A stretch of 64,000 bases of DNA. Origin: Alphaproteobacteria bacterium (GTDB lineage: Bacteria > Pseudomonadota > Alphaproteobacteria > Acetobacterales > Acetobacteraceae). Positions within the stretch are counted from its first letter, which is position 1. Every line of letters begins with the position of its first letter. The stretch lies in NCBI GenBank assembly GCA_017307285.1, contig JAFKFI010000054.1, positions 1 to 64,000 of the forward strand, read 5' to 3'. A model generated the notes under the pieces. The model saw nothing but the letters and a program-made list of their open reading frames with translations, had not been told where the DNA came from and made no database searches. Both the position numbers and the translations under genes were made by a program. Below are positions 52,038-60,013 of this stretch, in pieces.

Positions 52038-53013
52038 CTTGCTCGACGGGGTTCACTCGGGACGCCCAGAGATCAAGTTCGATCTGCAGGGCCTGTTCGA
52101 CTCGGAGGCTGCCGAGACCAAGGATCTGACGGCGACGTACGTTCTGGCAGAAGTCAAGCGCTTCGGCATAGCTCAGCGGCCCAAGCCGGTCCGCGACATC
52201 CTCGGCGCGAGCCGATGGCCGGTCGGGCCAAGCGTCCATCGTACGCCGCAGGAACGCCGCGACCATTGAACGGTCCGGCGCAGGGAACTCGAGCCGCAAC
52301 TGGAACCGCCGCCAAACGGCCCGATCCAGAAGCTCGGCATGGTTGGTCGCCGCGACAACGACAACGTAGCTCGGCATCTGATCGAGCTGCATGAGAAGGA
52401 ACGAGACCACGCGTTTGATCTCACCCGTCTCGTGCGTGTCGCCGCGCTCTTTCCCCAGCGCATCGAACTCGTCGAAAAACAGGACGCACGGCTGTGTGCG
52501 CACGTAATCGCAAAGCACCCGCAGCCGCGTGTTCGTCTCTCCCAGATAGCTGCCGATCAAGGTGTCGTAGCGCACGACGAACAGGGGCAGAGCGAGAGCC
52601 TCGGCGACGCCCTCGGCGAACGAGGTCTTGCCGTTGCCCGGCGGTCCGGAGAGCAGGATGCGATGGCGCGGCTCCATGCCATGAGCCCGCAGCACGTCGG
52701 CCCGCAGATGCTCTTCGACCAGCTGCTCGCCGTTCCGACGCACCGGCAACGGCATGATCAAGTCGGTGAGCTGTCGGCGGGGGATGACTTCCAGGATGGC
52801 GTCTCGCCCCGCCGCACTGGTCTTCCAGGAGGTGGTGAGTGGCGGCGGTGTGACGGCAACCGACTGCAGGGCGCGTTCCAGCCGGTCGGCCACGCTGTGA
52901 TGGCTGCGAGCCCGCTCGTCGGCCACCAGAGCCTCGACCGTCGATCGGAGCTGAGTCCGATCGCCTGCCGCGCTGGCCCGCACGATCGAAACAAGGAGGT
53001 CGCTCTTGGCCAT
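51925..53013 (-). CDS. AAA+ ATPase partner of the S8 protease
   Basis: 362 residues from ATG 53013 (AAGGAGG is present upstream only on the opposite strand, so the start rests on the N-terminal fit MAKSDLLVSIVRA). The single AAA+ module has Walker A SGPPGNGKTS, Walker B VLFFDEFDALG, sensor-1 VVAATNHAELLDRAV and arginine-finger region RRFQLRLEFPAPD, close to the FtsH/ClpX/katanin-like clade. The N-terminal 90 residues are helical and may recognise partners. The C-terminal tail is Arg/Ser-rich where it overlaps the protease gene. The pair resembles the AAA+ ATPase plus subtilase two-gene unit seen in defence islands of many bacteria: the ATPase probably controls or feeds the protease. Confidence 0.84.
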   Translation of the reverse strand: MAKSDLLVSIVRASAAGDRTQLRSTVEALVADERARSHHSVADRLERALQSVAVTPPPLTTSWKTSAAGRDAILEVIPRRQLTDLIMPLPVRRNGEQLVEEHLRADVLRAHGMEPRHRILLSGPPGNGKTSFAEGVAEALALPLFVVRYDTLIGSYLGETNTRLRVLCDYVRTQPCVLFFDEFDALGKERGDTHETGEIKRVVSFLLMQLDQMPSYVVVVAATNHAELLDRAVWRRFQLRLEFPAPDRSMVAAFLRRTMDAWPDRPSARAEDVADRLGPLSYAEALDFCQNVRRRQILGLGSLRVEQALQIELDLWASRVNPVEQDAERPHQADIASRRRAKRRASSGKAQSGNQGRPPLAV

Positions 53014-53310
53014 GACGCGGCGAATCGTACCACACCTCGCCCGCGCCGCCACGGGGGAAAACCGGCGTCCGAGCGATCCCGCAGCGGAAGAGACGGATTA
53101 TGGGTTCGGAAAGGTGACCTGGGTCAGAAGGGGCGTCGGGCGGCGTGATCGGTCCACAAAAAGCGGCGGGGGCAATTCGCCGCCGCCCGCACCTCCCGTA
53201 CGCGCAGTGCCGAGCTGGGTCTGCCACTCGCGCTGGTCGCCATGGTCGGCAGGGAGTTCCGTCAAGGGACGCGTCACGAGTGATTCACCGTCAGCACGCA
53301 TCCGTCCTCG

Positions 53311-54622
53311 CTATGGCTGCACGCGATCGTGGCGGTTGCCACCGCTGACGGCGAGCACGCCCTCAGCGATTGGCGGCTCGGCGGGCCGCACAGACGGTGC
53401 CGGCGTTGCGTCCGTCCCGCGCGCCAGGGCGTCGAGCGCCCGACGGGCGTTCCGCACCGTCTGATCGGCCAGGGCCATGGCCGCCTCCAGGTTGCGGTAG
53501 TGGAAGGCCCGGCATCGGCCGATACGGCGGGGCCACCTCGTCGCGCAGGGGTGCCAATCCCGCCAGCCCGTAGAGCCGCCGCTTGGAGCGGTGCGTCACC
53601 TCGACCGCGATGCCGTCGGCATGGAACTGATCCAGCAGCGCGGCGGCGTTCTTGACCGCCATGCCGAGCCCCTGTGCCAGCGTGGTCGCCGACAGCAGCG
53701 GCGCCGCGGCGAGCAGGTCAATGGCGGCGGCCGCGCGCGACGTGCGGCGGCGCCCGGCGACCGCGCCGCGGGCGGCGAACCAGGCTCGCTCGAGGTCGAG
53801 GAGGAGCTGCAGGGACTCATCCGCCTCGTCGGCCAGGGCGCGCAGGAAGCACGGCGCCCAGGCTGAAAAACCCCAGTCGACGTCGGGGCGCAGTGCCTGG
53901 GGGCCTGTCAGCGGCACCGGCGCCCGCAGCAGGCGATGCTTGGTCCAGTGCCGGACCAGGGCGGCGCGGGCCGGCGCCCGGGTGCCGCCGCCGCGGTCGC
54001 CGCTGCCCTGGCCGTTGCCGCTGCCGCGGCCGTCACCACCGAGCCAAGCGTGCAGCCAGTGTGCGGCGGCGAGCAGCGGTGAGCCGGCGGTCGCCGCCAA
54101 CGCCTGCTCGGCCAGCCGCACCTCGCCCTCCTGGTCGAAGTCTGGTTCGACCAGCCACTGGTGCAGATCCAGGGCGTGGCGGGCGGCGGCAAAGATGGCG
54201 CCGCGATCGATGATGCGCAGCGCAGAACCCATGCGCAGCCGCAGGCCCTCCAGCACCGCGGCGAGGTGCCAGGGGTCGATCGCCTGACCGTCGACGCCGG
54301 CCTGGCGGCGCACCGCCTCGAGCCGGGCGCGATACAGGAAGGCCGGCCGCAAGGGATGATTTTGCAGCGCCTGGTCGAGCCGGGCGATCGCCGCGGCGGC
54401 GCGTTCGAGCGCGCCGGTGATCGCCGGCCCGGCTGCGATGGTGGTGTCGCGGAGGCGCCGATCAAGGCCTTCTGGCCCATCAAGCATCGTCGGCTCCGCT
54501 CGCCCGACCGATCGTGCCGGGCGCGCCGCGCCCGATGTGGGGCGCGGCACATCGCCTCGGGGTGTTCGAAGCCAAACACGCCGCGGAACGTCGCCCCCCG
54601 CGTCGCCAGCCGGCCGGCTCAC
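53311..54622 (-). CDS. DUF1403-family protein, frameshifted at its end
   Basis: Conserved hypothetical of about 420-435 residues. Recognisable parts are LDQALQNHPLRPAFLYRARLEAVRRQAGVDGQAIDPWHLAAVLEGLRLRMG, HALDLHQW, and a winged-helix-like segment AQGLGMAVKNAAALLDQFHADGIAVEVTHRSKRRLYGLAGLAPLRDEVAPP. After about 53535 the frame changes by +1, and the true C-terminus is read as FHYRNLEAAMALADQTVRNARRALDAL ending at 53311. The N-terminal 60 residues are Arg/Pro-rich and the start is uncertain. DUF1403 genes are frequent on plasmids and islands of Rhizobiales and Acetobacteraceae; function unknown, with a DNA-binding role suggested by the HTH-like segment. Confidence 0.68.
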
Positions 54623-54676
54623 TCCGCTGCCGGTCGAGCCGCGGTGGCTTGGCTGCCTGCTCCGCCAGACCCGTCA

Positions 54677-55096
54677 TCACGCGTCCCACGGATTGATGAC
54701 GGGCACACCGGCCGCGATGAAAGGCGCCGTATCGCGCGTTGCCACGCTGAACCCATGCGCGATCGCGATCGCGGCGATCTGGCCGTCCGCGACGGCGATG
54801 ACGTGACCACCGGCCCGCGTACGGCTCACCAGGGACGCATATTCCCGCGCGGCCTGCCGGTCAAAAGCCAGGACGCGTGGACCGAACAGCGCCTCGATCA
54901 GGTCCGCCAAAGCGGCGCCGAGCCCCTCCTTGCGCTTCCCGGCCGGCAAGAGGGCAACGCCGACCAGCAGCTCCGCCAGGCTCGTCGCGGTCAGATACAA
55001 CGTCTCGGCCACCTGCCGATCAAGCCAGGCCTGGACGGCAGGATTGCCACTGGGCCGCATTGGCTCGGAGACGATGTTGGTGTCGAGAACGATCAC
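54677..55096 (-). CDS. vapC: VapC/FitB-type PIN-domain ribonuclease toxin
   Basis: 139 residues. PIN fold with the acidic residues expected for VapC: Asp in VLDTNIVSE, Glu in SLAELLVGVALLP, Asp in VADGQIAAIAIAHG and Asp in VATRDTAPF. The ending VPVINPWD is typical of FitB-like toxins. It is coupled to the antitoxin gene by a 4-base overlap. Expected to be a tRNA- or mRNA-cleaving toxin held in check by the antitoxin; serves plasmid maintenance. Confidence 0.88.
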   Translation of the reverse strand: MIVLDTNIVSEPMRPSGNPAVQAWLDRQVAETLYLTATSLAELLVGVALLPAGKRKEGLGAALADLIEALFGPRVLAFDRQAAREYASLVSRTRAGGHVIAVADGQIAAIAIAHGFSVATRDTAPFIAAGVPVINPWDA

Positions 55097-55332
55097 TCGA
55101 ACACCGCCGGGTCGGTCGGCGCCTGATCGCGCGGCATGTCGAGATCGAGGCCGCCGAAGCGCTCGCCAAACGCGGCGAGCGCCGAGCCGATCATCAGGCG
55201 GGCCGCGGGTCGCACGGCTTGTTCAAGGATGTCGCGAATTTCGGCTTCGGTGCTGCGCCCGTGCTCGGCGGCGCGGAGCCGGAGCGCGCGATGGGTTTCC
55301 TCGGGGAGATTGCGCACGGTGACGACCGACAT
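55093..55332 (-). CDS. Ribbon-helix-helix antitoxin (FitA-like)
   Basis: 79 residues. N-terminal RHH: VVTVRNLPEETHRALRLRAAEHGRSTEAEIRDILEQAV, characteristic of FitA/StbC antitoxins. The acidic C-terminus (LDLDMPRDQAPTD) would bind the toxin. First gene of the VapBC-type operon; the promoter should be just upstream of 55332, where an AT-richer stretch lies (about 55360-55375). Confidence 0.88.
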   Translation of the reverse strand: MSVVTVRNLPEETHRALRLRAAEHGRSTEAEIRDILEQAVRPAARLMIGSALAAFGERFGGLDLDMPRDQAPTDPAVFE

Positions 55333-55659
55333 TCTGACGACGCTCCGATGAATGTGCCTGCAATGCTATCATATTGGGTGCCACGACATCAGAACAACCC
55401 GTGAGCTGCCCGACGCGTGGGTTTCGCCTTGGGCGCTGCACCGGTCACCCAGCCGGACCGCCAGGGCCGCACCCCTCTCGCGGCGCATCAATGTGTTACG
55501 CGCCGACTTACGCGAGGCCGGCCTTGAGGTGCAATGGCCCTATTATTCCGGCTCTCCAGCTAGATCTTGACCCTAATTCCCGATAAGCGGCCTTGTCGAT
55601 GGTAGATTCTTTGGCGCAGGATCGGGCGCAGAAGGCCACGTGGGGCGACCGGAGGGCGC
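55333..55659. other. Intergenic region between VapBC and the recombinase
   Basis: About 330 bp that should contain the promoters of two divergent units. The AT-richer patches at 55362-55376 and 55545-55615 stand out in a GC-rich setting and could include the recombinase attachment site, but I find no repeat to prove it. Confidence 0.4.
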
Positions 55660-56955
55660 ATGGAGGATCAAAGCGAAGCTGAGACGGGGCGGCCGGCGGG
55701 CGCGAGGGATCTCGCAGTGCCGCCGCCGGGTGCCCTCCCCGTCCCGGCCGACGCGGCGCCGGTCGCCCCGGCCGCGCCACCCGTTCTCCCCGCGCCGGTC
55801 GGCCGCGCGCCGGCCCTGATAAAAAAATGGTTCGACGCGGCGGCCGCGGCGGCGGCGGCGCCGGGGCTGGACGGCACCCTCGCCGGCGAGCGCGACGCCG
55901 CCGACGCCTATGCCCGCATGGCCAAGGCGGACAACACGCGGCGGGCCTATCGCGCCGCGGTGCGGGCCTGGTGCGCCTGGTGCGACCGCCACGGCCTGTC
56001 CCCGCTGCCCGCCGCCGGCGCGGACGTTGCGGCGTTTCTCGCCGGCGAGCGCGCGGGAAAAAACCTCGCGCCCGCCACCCTCGAGCTGCGCCGCGCCGCG
56101 ATCCGCTATCTGCATCGCGCCGCCGGCTGCCCGGTGCCGACCGACGACGCCTGCGTCGCCGAGACCGTCGCCGGCATCCGCCGCGAGGCCGCCAAACGGG
56201 GCGAAGCGCCGCGCAAGAAGGTCGCCGCCACCGTCACTGTCATCCGCCGGCTGCTGGCGGCGATCCCGGACGACCCGCGCGCCGCGGGGGGCCTCACTGG
56301 GCTGCGCGACCGCGCGATCATCCTGGTCGGCTTCGCCGGCGCGCTGCGCCGCGCCGAGCTCGCGGCGATCCGCGTCGAGCACCTGGAGAAGACCGAGCGC
56401 GGCATAAGGCTCACCCTGCCGCACACCAAGGGCGCGCCGACCGCGGCGGTGACCGTCCCCCTGCCCTACGGCGACACCGCGCTCTGCCCGGTGCGCGCGC
56501 TGGAATGCTGGCTGGCGGCGGCCGGCATCACCGAGGGCCCGGTGTTCCGGCGCCTCTGGCTGCCGCCCCGAGGCGGGGTGCCGCCCCGAGGCGGGGTGCC
56601 GGCCCGCCCGCGCCGCGACGCCGCGCCGGACGAGCCCCCTGCCCTCCCTCCGCAGCCATTCCACCGGCTGCCGCCGGCGGAACCTTCGGCTGCTCCGCCC
56701 CGCATGGGCCAAACCGCCATCACGCCGCAGAGCGTGGCGCAGATCGTCCAGGCCCGCGCCGTCGCGGCCGGCTTCCGGCGGCGCGATCTCGGCGGCCATT
56801 CGCTCAAGCGCGGCGCGCTGACCACCGGCATGGAGCGCGGCATCCACCCGGCCAAGCTCAAGCGGCTCGGCCGCCACAAGAGCTTTGACGTGCTCGGCGA
56901 GTATCTCGAGTTCGGCGATCTGTTCGACGGCCATCCGCTCAGCGGCGTGCTGTAG
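55660..56955 (+). CDS. Tyrosine recombinase/integrase
   Basis: 431 residues. After a Pro/Ala-rich N-terminus (about 1-60), a SAM-like core-binding domain (KADNTRRAYRAAVRAWCAWC to LRRAAIRYLHR) and the catalytic domain follow. Catalytic residues are Arg in GALRRAEL, Lys in PHTKGAPTAA, His-x-x-Lys in GHSLKRG, His in LGRHKS and the nucleophile Tyr in VLGEYLE. Between Lys and the HxxK box there is an unusually long Pro-rich insertion (about residues 300-345) containing tandem PPRGGV. It stands alone without an excisionase and may resolve plasmid multimers or move the island. Extremely GC-rich. Confidence 0.87.
   Translation: MEDQSEAETGRPAGARDLAVPPPGALPVPADAAPVAPAAPPVLPAPVGRAPALIKKWFDAAAAAAAAPGLDGTLAGERDAADAYARMAKADNTRRAYRAAVRAWCAWCDRHGLSPLPAAGADVAAFLAGERAGKNLAPATLELRRAAIRYLHRAAGCPVPTDDACVAETVAGIRREAAKRGEAPRKKVAATVTVIRRLLAAIPDDPRAAGGLTGLRDRAIILVGFAGALRRAELAAIRVEHLEKTERGIRLTLPHTKGAPTAAVTVPLPYGDTALCPVRALECWLAAAGITEGPVFRRLWLPPRGGVPPRGGVPARPRRDAAPDEPPALPPQPFHRLPPAEPSAAPPRMGQTAITPQSVAQIVQARAVAAGFRRRDLGGHSLKRGALTTGMERGIHPAKLKRLGRHKSFDVLGEYLEFGDLFDGHPLSGVL
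56561..56596 (+). repeat. 18-bp tandem duplication inside the recombinase gene
   Basis: TGCCGCCCCGAGGCGGGG occurs twice head to tail (56561-56578, 56579-56596), encoding PPRGGV twice. Being a multiple of three, it keeps the frame. It lies in a Pro-rich insertion not expected in the catalytic fold, so it is probably tolerated slippage. Confidence 0.85.
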
Positions 56956-57524
56956 TAAGACGCTCCTGTGGTCCGCGGCCGCGGCGGTGGGCTGGTTCCT
57001 TCGCTCGACCGACGTGCACCCACGGACGCCAGAAACAGCAAACGGGCGTTCCTCCGCCCTGCTCCGCCAATTGTGGCAACTGGTGTTCTGCGTCCCGTAA
57101 GGCCGCAGAAACCAATCGTGGCCAATCGCGATGACAGCCAGCGTGACCGGCGGCCGCTGCCTCGCGCGTCCTCCACGTCGTAGGCCAAAAATCTTCTCGG
57201 CAATGCCGCGAGGGCGGCCGTTGTGGCCTGCGAGAGTCGCGACGTCGGCCCACGGTGCGACCCCGACCAGCCCTGAGGAGTCGCTCCAGGCGTCTACCTG
57301 CTCTCCCCCGGGCTGCGCCGGGAGGCGGTCGGCCACCCAACGCCGGCGCGGAGGTTGCTCAGCAGCTCCTCTTTACCGCCCCTGCCCTGCCCTGCTCTTG
57401 CGCTCCGCCCGGCTGCGTACGTTGGGCACCTATCGAGTTTGCCTCGCTGTCCTGTCTTTATTGTCTCGATCGGAGATCGCGTGCAGGTCTGCCCCGGATC
57501 AAGTGCGCCGAGTGAGTTGAGGGG
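56956..57524. other. About 570 bp without a recognised gene
   Basis: Open frames on both strands look compositional. No transposase motif or terminal repeat was identified. It separates the recombinase from the par/rep core. Confidence 0.4.
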
Positions 57525-57854
57525 CTAGGATCGATAGCCCCCGGGGGCCATCTCCTCAGTCGCGGACTTCCAGACTGTCCTGTCCTTGGTGTCCCGCGCG
57601 GCCATCCCGTCTAGAACGTATAGGCCGTCCGGCGTATAGCGGTCGAATCTCATCTCTTGTCCCAGCATTCCGTAGACGGGCTGCACCCCATCTGTTCTGT
57701 GCGGCGCCAATCGCCGGGCATCGTCCCCAGTTGGTTGGGCTGCCCCGATAGGGTGTGACGACCAACTCTCAATCACCGATTTAGCTGGTTCCCCGATCAG
57801 CGACGCATCCAAAGGCCGCCAGGGAGCTGCCTCCGAGCGCTTTATGTCCCTCAT
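57525..57854 (-). CDS. Hypothetical small protein, doubtful
   Basis: 109 residues from ATG 57854. The N-terminal half is ordinary soluble sequence (MRDIKRSEAAPWRPLDASL, VIESWSSHPIGAAQPTGDD) and the C-terminal half includes RFDRYTPDGLYVLDGMA. No family recognised. A purine-rich stretch precedes the ATG but is closer than a normal ribosome-binding site. The overlap with CCTGTCC repeats argues that part of this open frame may be non-coding. Confidence 0.3.
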   Translation of the reverse strand: MRDIKRSEAAPWRPLDASLIGEPAKSVIESWSSHPIGAAQPTGDDARRLAPHRTDGVQPVYGMLGQEMRFDRYTPDGLYVLDGMAARDTKDRTVWKSATEEMAPGGYRS

Positions 57855-58201
57855 GTCCTTTCCGTCCCTTCTATCCTGTCCGGCCTGTCCCGCCCGACGC
57901 GCCCGTACGGGCCTTCCCGGGCGGGTCGTCCGGACCGCCCATCCATACCGTCTGTGGATGCCTGCACCGGGTTCCTTCTGTCCCGCGCGGGTTCGATGCG
58001 CGGGCCGCCGTCCTTCTTGTCCTGTCCTTCCCGTCCCGGCCTTCCGACCGGTCCGGAGCTTCTGACGCTGCCACACCGGTGATCTCGTCCCGGCTCGCTA
58101 GACACGGCAGGCCTTACCGGTCGGGCGGCGGATCGCTAGCTTCCGAAGCTCTTATATCGGTCAGCCTCTCCTGGGAGGACGGATTGTCCATCCTGGACAG
58201 G
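57575..58201. repeat. CCTGTCC-type short repeats upstream of parA
   Basis: The word CCTGTCC (or TGTCC inside similar context) recurs: 57575-57585 (double TGTCCTGTCC), 57875-57881, 57884-57890, 58021-58027, and inverted as GGACAGG at 58195-58201. Related ATGTCC and CCGTCC copies lie between 57845 and 58045. Clusters of a short word directly upstream of parA are compatible with a centromere-like (parS) or ParA/ParB operator region. Confidence 0.45.
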
Positions 58202-58288
58202 CCGTCCTGCGCAGTTAGTACCGGTTGCAATTATGGCGTTTCTCGCCTAGGGAGGCGTCGGTCTTCGGGCCCAGTGTGAGGGAATTCC

Positions 58289-58990
58289 ATGATTCTGGTG
58301 TGCGGTGGCGTGAAGGGCGGGACGGGAAAGACGACCACAGCCGTTAATCTCGGAATTGAGCGGGCGCGGCGTGGTGCGAAGGTGCTCCTGGTCGATGCCG
58401 ACCCGGACCAAGAATCCCTGACCGACTACATCGCGAACCGGGAAGAGCGTAAGGCCGAGCCGTCCGTTAGCGTCATCCAGGTAAAAGGGACCACCACATC
58501 AAAGTCGCTGGTTGCTCTCTCAAAGGACTATGATGATGTGCTTGTCGATTGTGGCGGGTTCGACTCAGTCGAACTGCGCCAGGCCGTTCTGATTTGCCAA
58601 GCTTGGATCGTGCCCCTGAACCCCACGCAAATGCAGGTCTGGACGATGCCCAAATTAAAAGAAGTACTCGATGGCGCGAACGCCATGAGAGGGGACGCCC
58701 AACTGACAGCTCATCTCCTGGGGATGCGACTCTCCACCAACTCCCTGAACCGAGCTCGGTCTGACCTCGACACAGTAGCGCAGGAGTTTGAGGGCTTTGG
58801 GGTTCTCACGACCGTAGTTCACCAGCGAGCCGCATTTGAGCGGGCTGAGGCGCTTGGGTTAGCAGTAACCGAATTGGAAAAGGCCAGTGAGTCAGACCGA
58901 AAGGCGCGGGACGCCGTTAGCATGCTGCACGATGAACTCTTTGGCAGTCTGCGGGTAACCCGTCGGAAAGGAGGCGCCGATGGCCGCTAA
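58289..58990 (+). CDS. parA: ParA-type plasmid partition ATPase
   Basis: 233 residues. Deviant Walker A KGGTGKTTTAVNLG at residues 9-22, Walker A' LLVDADPDQESL, Walker B DDVLVDCGGFDSVELR. No N-terminal HTH, so it is the small Ib-like ParA/Soj-MinD type that leaves repression to its partner. The start ATG 58289 has GAGGGA 8 bases upstream. It overlaps the next gene by 11 bases. Lower GC and less biased codon use than flanking genes mark the par/rep block as of separate origin. Confidence 0.9.
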   Translation: MILVCGGVKGGTGKTTTAVNLGIERARRGAKVLLVDADPDQESLTDYIANREERKAEPSVSVIQVKGTTTSKSLVALSKDYDDVLVDCGGFDSVELRQAVLICQAWIVPLNPTQMQVWTMPKLKEVLDGANAMRGDAQLTAHLLGMRLSTNSLNRARSDLDTVAQEFEGFGVLTTVVHQRAAFERAEALGLAVTELEKASESDRKARDAVSMLHDELFGSLRVTRRKGGADGR

Positions 58991-59726
58991 GCCACCGATA
59001 TCAGTGCGCAGGCCGACCCGTCCCATGGGTGAGCCGTTGCGCACGGCGCCAGTCCCCATCAGCCATGCGCCGATGCCGAACATTGACACCGATGCGCCGG
59101 AAGCGGTGGCCTTCGCGATGCGGGGCCGCATTTCCTCCTCCTCGTCGGGCCTTGAAGGGGAGGGGGCTTCACGTCTGAACGACCCGAGCCAGACAGTCTC
59201 GCCTTTGGGATCCTCTTCCAACCTACCGCCGGAGCCTCAGTCCGAGATGGGCCTCGGACCACGCCCTACAGCCAGACCTGTCGACAACGCGGACCAGTCC
59301 GATAGCGGAGGGTCGCCAGACGACATTCCCTTAATCTCGGTAAAGCTGCCGCCGGAAATTGGGCGTCGTTTGGCAGCCGTTGCGGATCGGCGCGGGTCGA
59401 AGCGAACCCTCGTGGCAATCGAGGTTCTTAGCGAACCGCTTCGGCAGCTCGCCGCCGAGCATAGAGCCGGACGCTTCCCCGAACTGCCGAGGATTGTCTC
59501 AGGTACAGTCCGTTCCTCGATCGCGTTCGCACTACCGCCGGACTTAGCTGCAGATCTCGAATTTGTCCTCCGACAGAGGCGAGCCGTTCGGGCGCAGGTC
59601 GTCACGCGCCTGCTCGTCCCGGCAATCGAACGGATCTATGCGACCGAGGTTAGGGGAGGGGGTCAGAAGGCGGGCATTATGCCCTCCGACCGTCTTGATG
59701 ATCCCGAGTCGGATCGAGCGGGCTGA
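58980..59726 (+). CDS. ParB-like partner/centromere-binding protein
   Basis: 248 residues. The N-terminal 110 residues are Pro/Ser-rich and probably disordered. Residues about 118-165 (ISVKLPPEIGRRLAAVADRRGSKRTLVAIEVL) and 180-220 (IAFALPPDLAADLEFVLRQRRAVRAQVVTRLLVPAI) look like two ribbon-helix-helix-type units. Position immediately after parA, with an 11-base overlap and AAGGAGG in the parA end, makes it the likely centromere-binding partner, though it lacks the classical ParB nuclease-like domain. Confidence 0.68.
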   Translation: MAAKPPISVRRPTRPMGEPLRTAPVPISHAPMPNIDTDAPEAVAFAMRGRISSSSSGLEGEGASRLNDPSQTVSPLGSSSNLPPEPQSEMGLGPRPTARPVDNADQSDSGGSPDDIPLISVKLPPEIGRRLAAVADRRGSKRTLVAIEVLSEPLRQLAAEHRAGRFPELPRIVSGTVRSSIAFALPPDLAADLEFVLRQRRAVRAQVVTRLLVPAIERIYATEVRGGGQKAGIMPSDRLDDPESDRAG

Positions 59727-59941
59727 TCTTTGTCGGGAGAACAGGGCCATCATTCCTGATTTGTAGGCTGATCTTTGTCGGGATTTCCCTGATAAGTGTC
59801 GGGCTTCCGTCTGATCTTTGTCGGGAACGGATCAGGACGGTTTGCTTTAAAAACAGCGCCTTGTGGAACCTGTCCACTGAACTTTACCGGGGAGACTAGT
59901 ACCTAGAATCAAATACTTCCTTGCAAGCCCGACAAAGATCA
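59724..59941. repeat. Iterons and probable replication origin upstream of repA
   Basis: Direct copies of TGATCTTTGTCGGGA are at 59724-59738, 59769-59783 and 59812-59826, with a degenerate copy at 59790-59803. Start-to-start spacings of 45, 21 and 22 bases keep near-integral helical phasing. One inverted copy (CCCGACAAAGATCA) is at 59928-59941, 72 bases before the repA start. The intervening 59840-59925 segment is AT-richer than its surroundings and could be the melting region. The first copy overlaps the end of the ParB-like gene. Confidence 0.85.
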
Positions 59942-60013
59942 GTGTGACAAGTACCCCGGACGTGCGCATTGTGACCACAAGGAAACCAGACCGCTGAGAG
60001 AAAGATCCCGTCC

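Noticed and set aside
55573..57336. 587-residue minus-strand open frame
   Set aside because: It covers the recombinase in antisense and consists of Arg/Gly/Ala repeats; the recombinase has complete catalytic residues.
57840..58060. Possible CRISPR-like array from recurring TGTCC words
   Set aside because: The repeats are only 5-7 bases, irregularly spaced and not separated by unique spacers of constant length.
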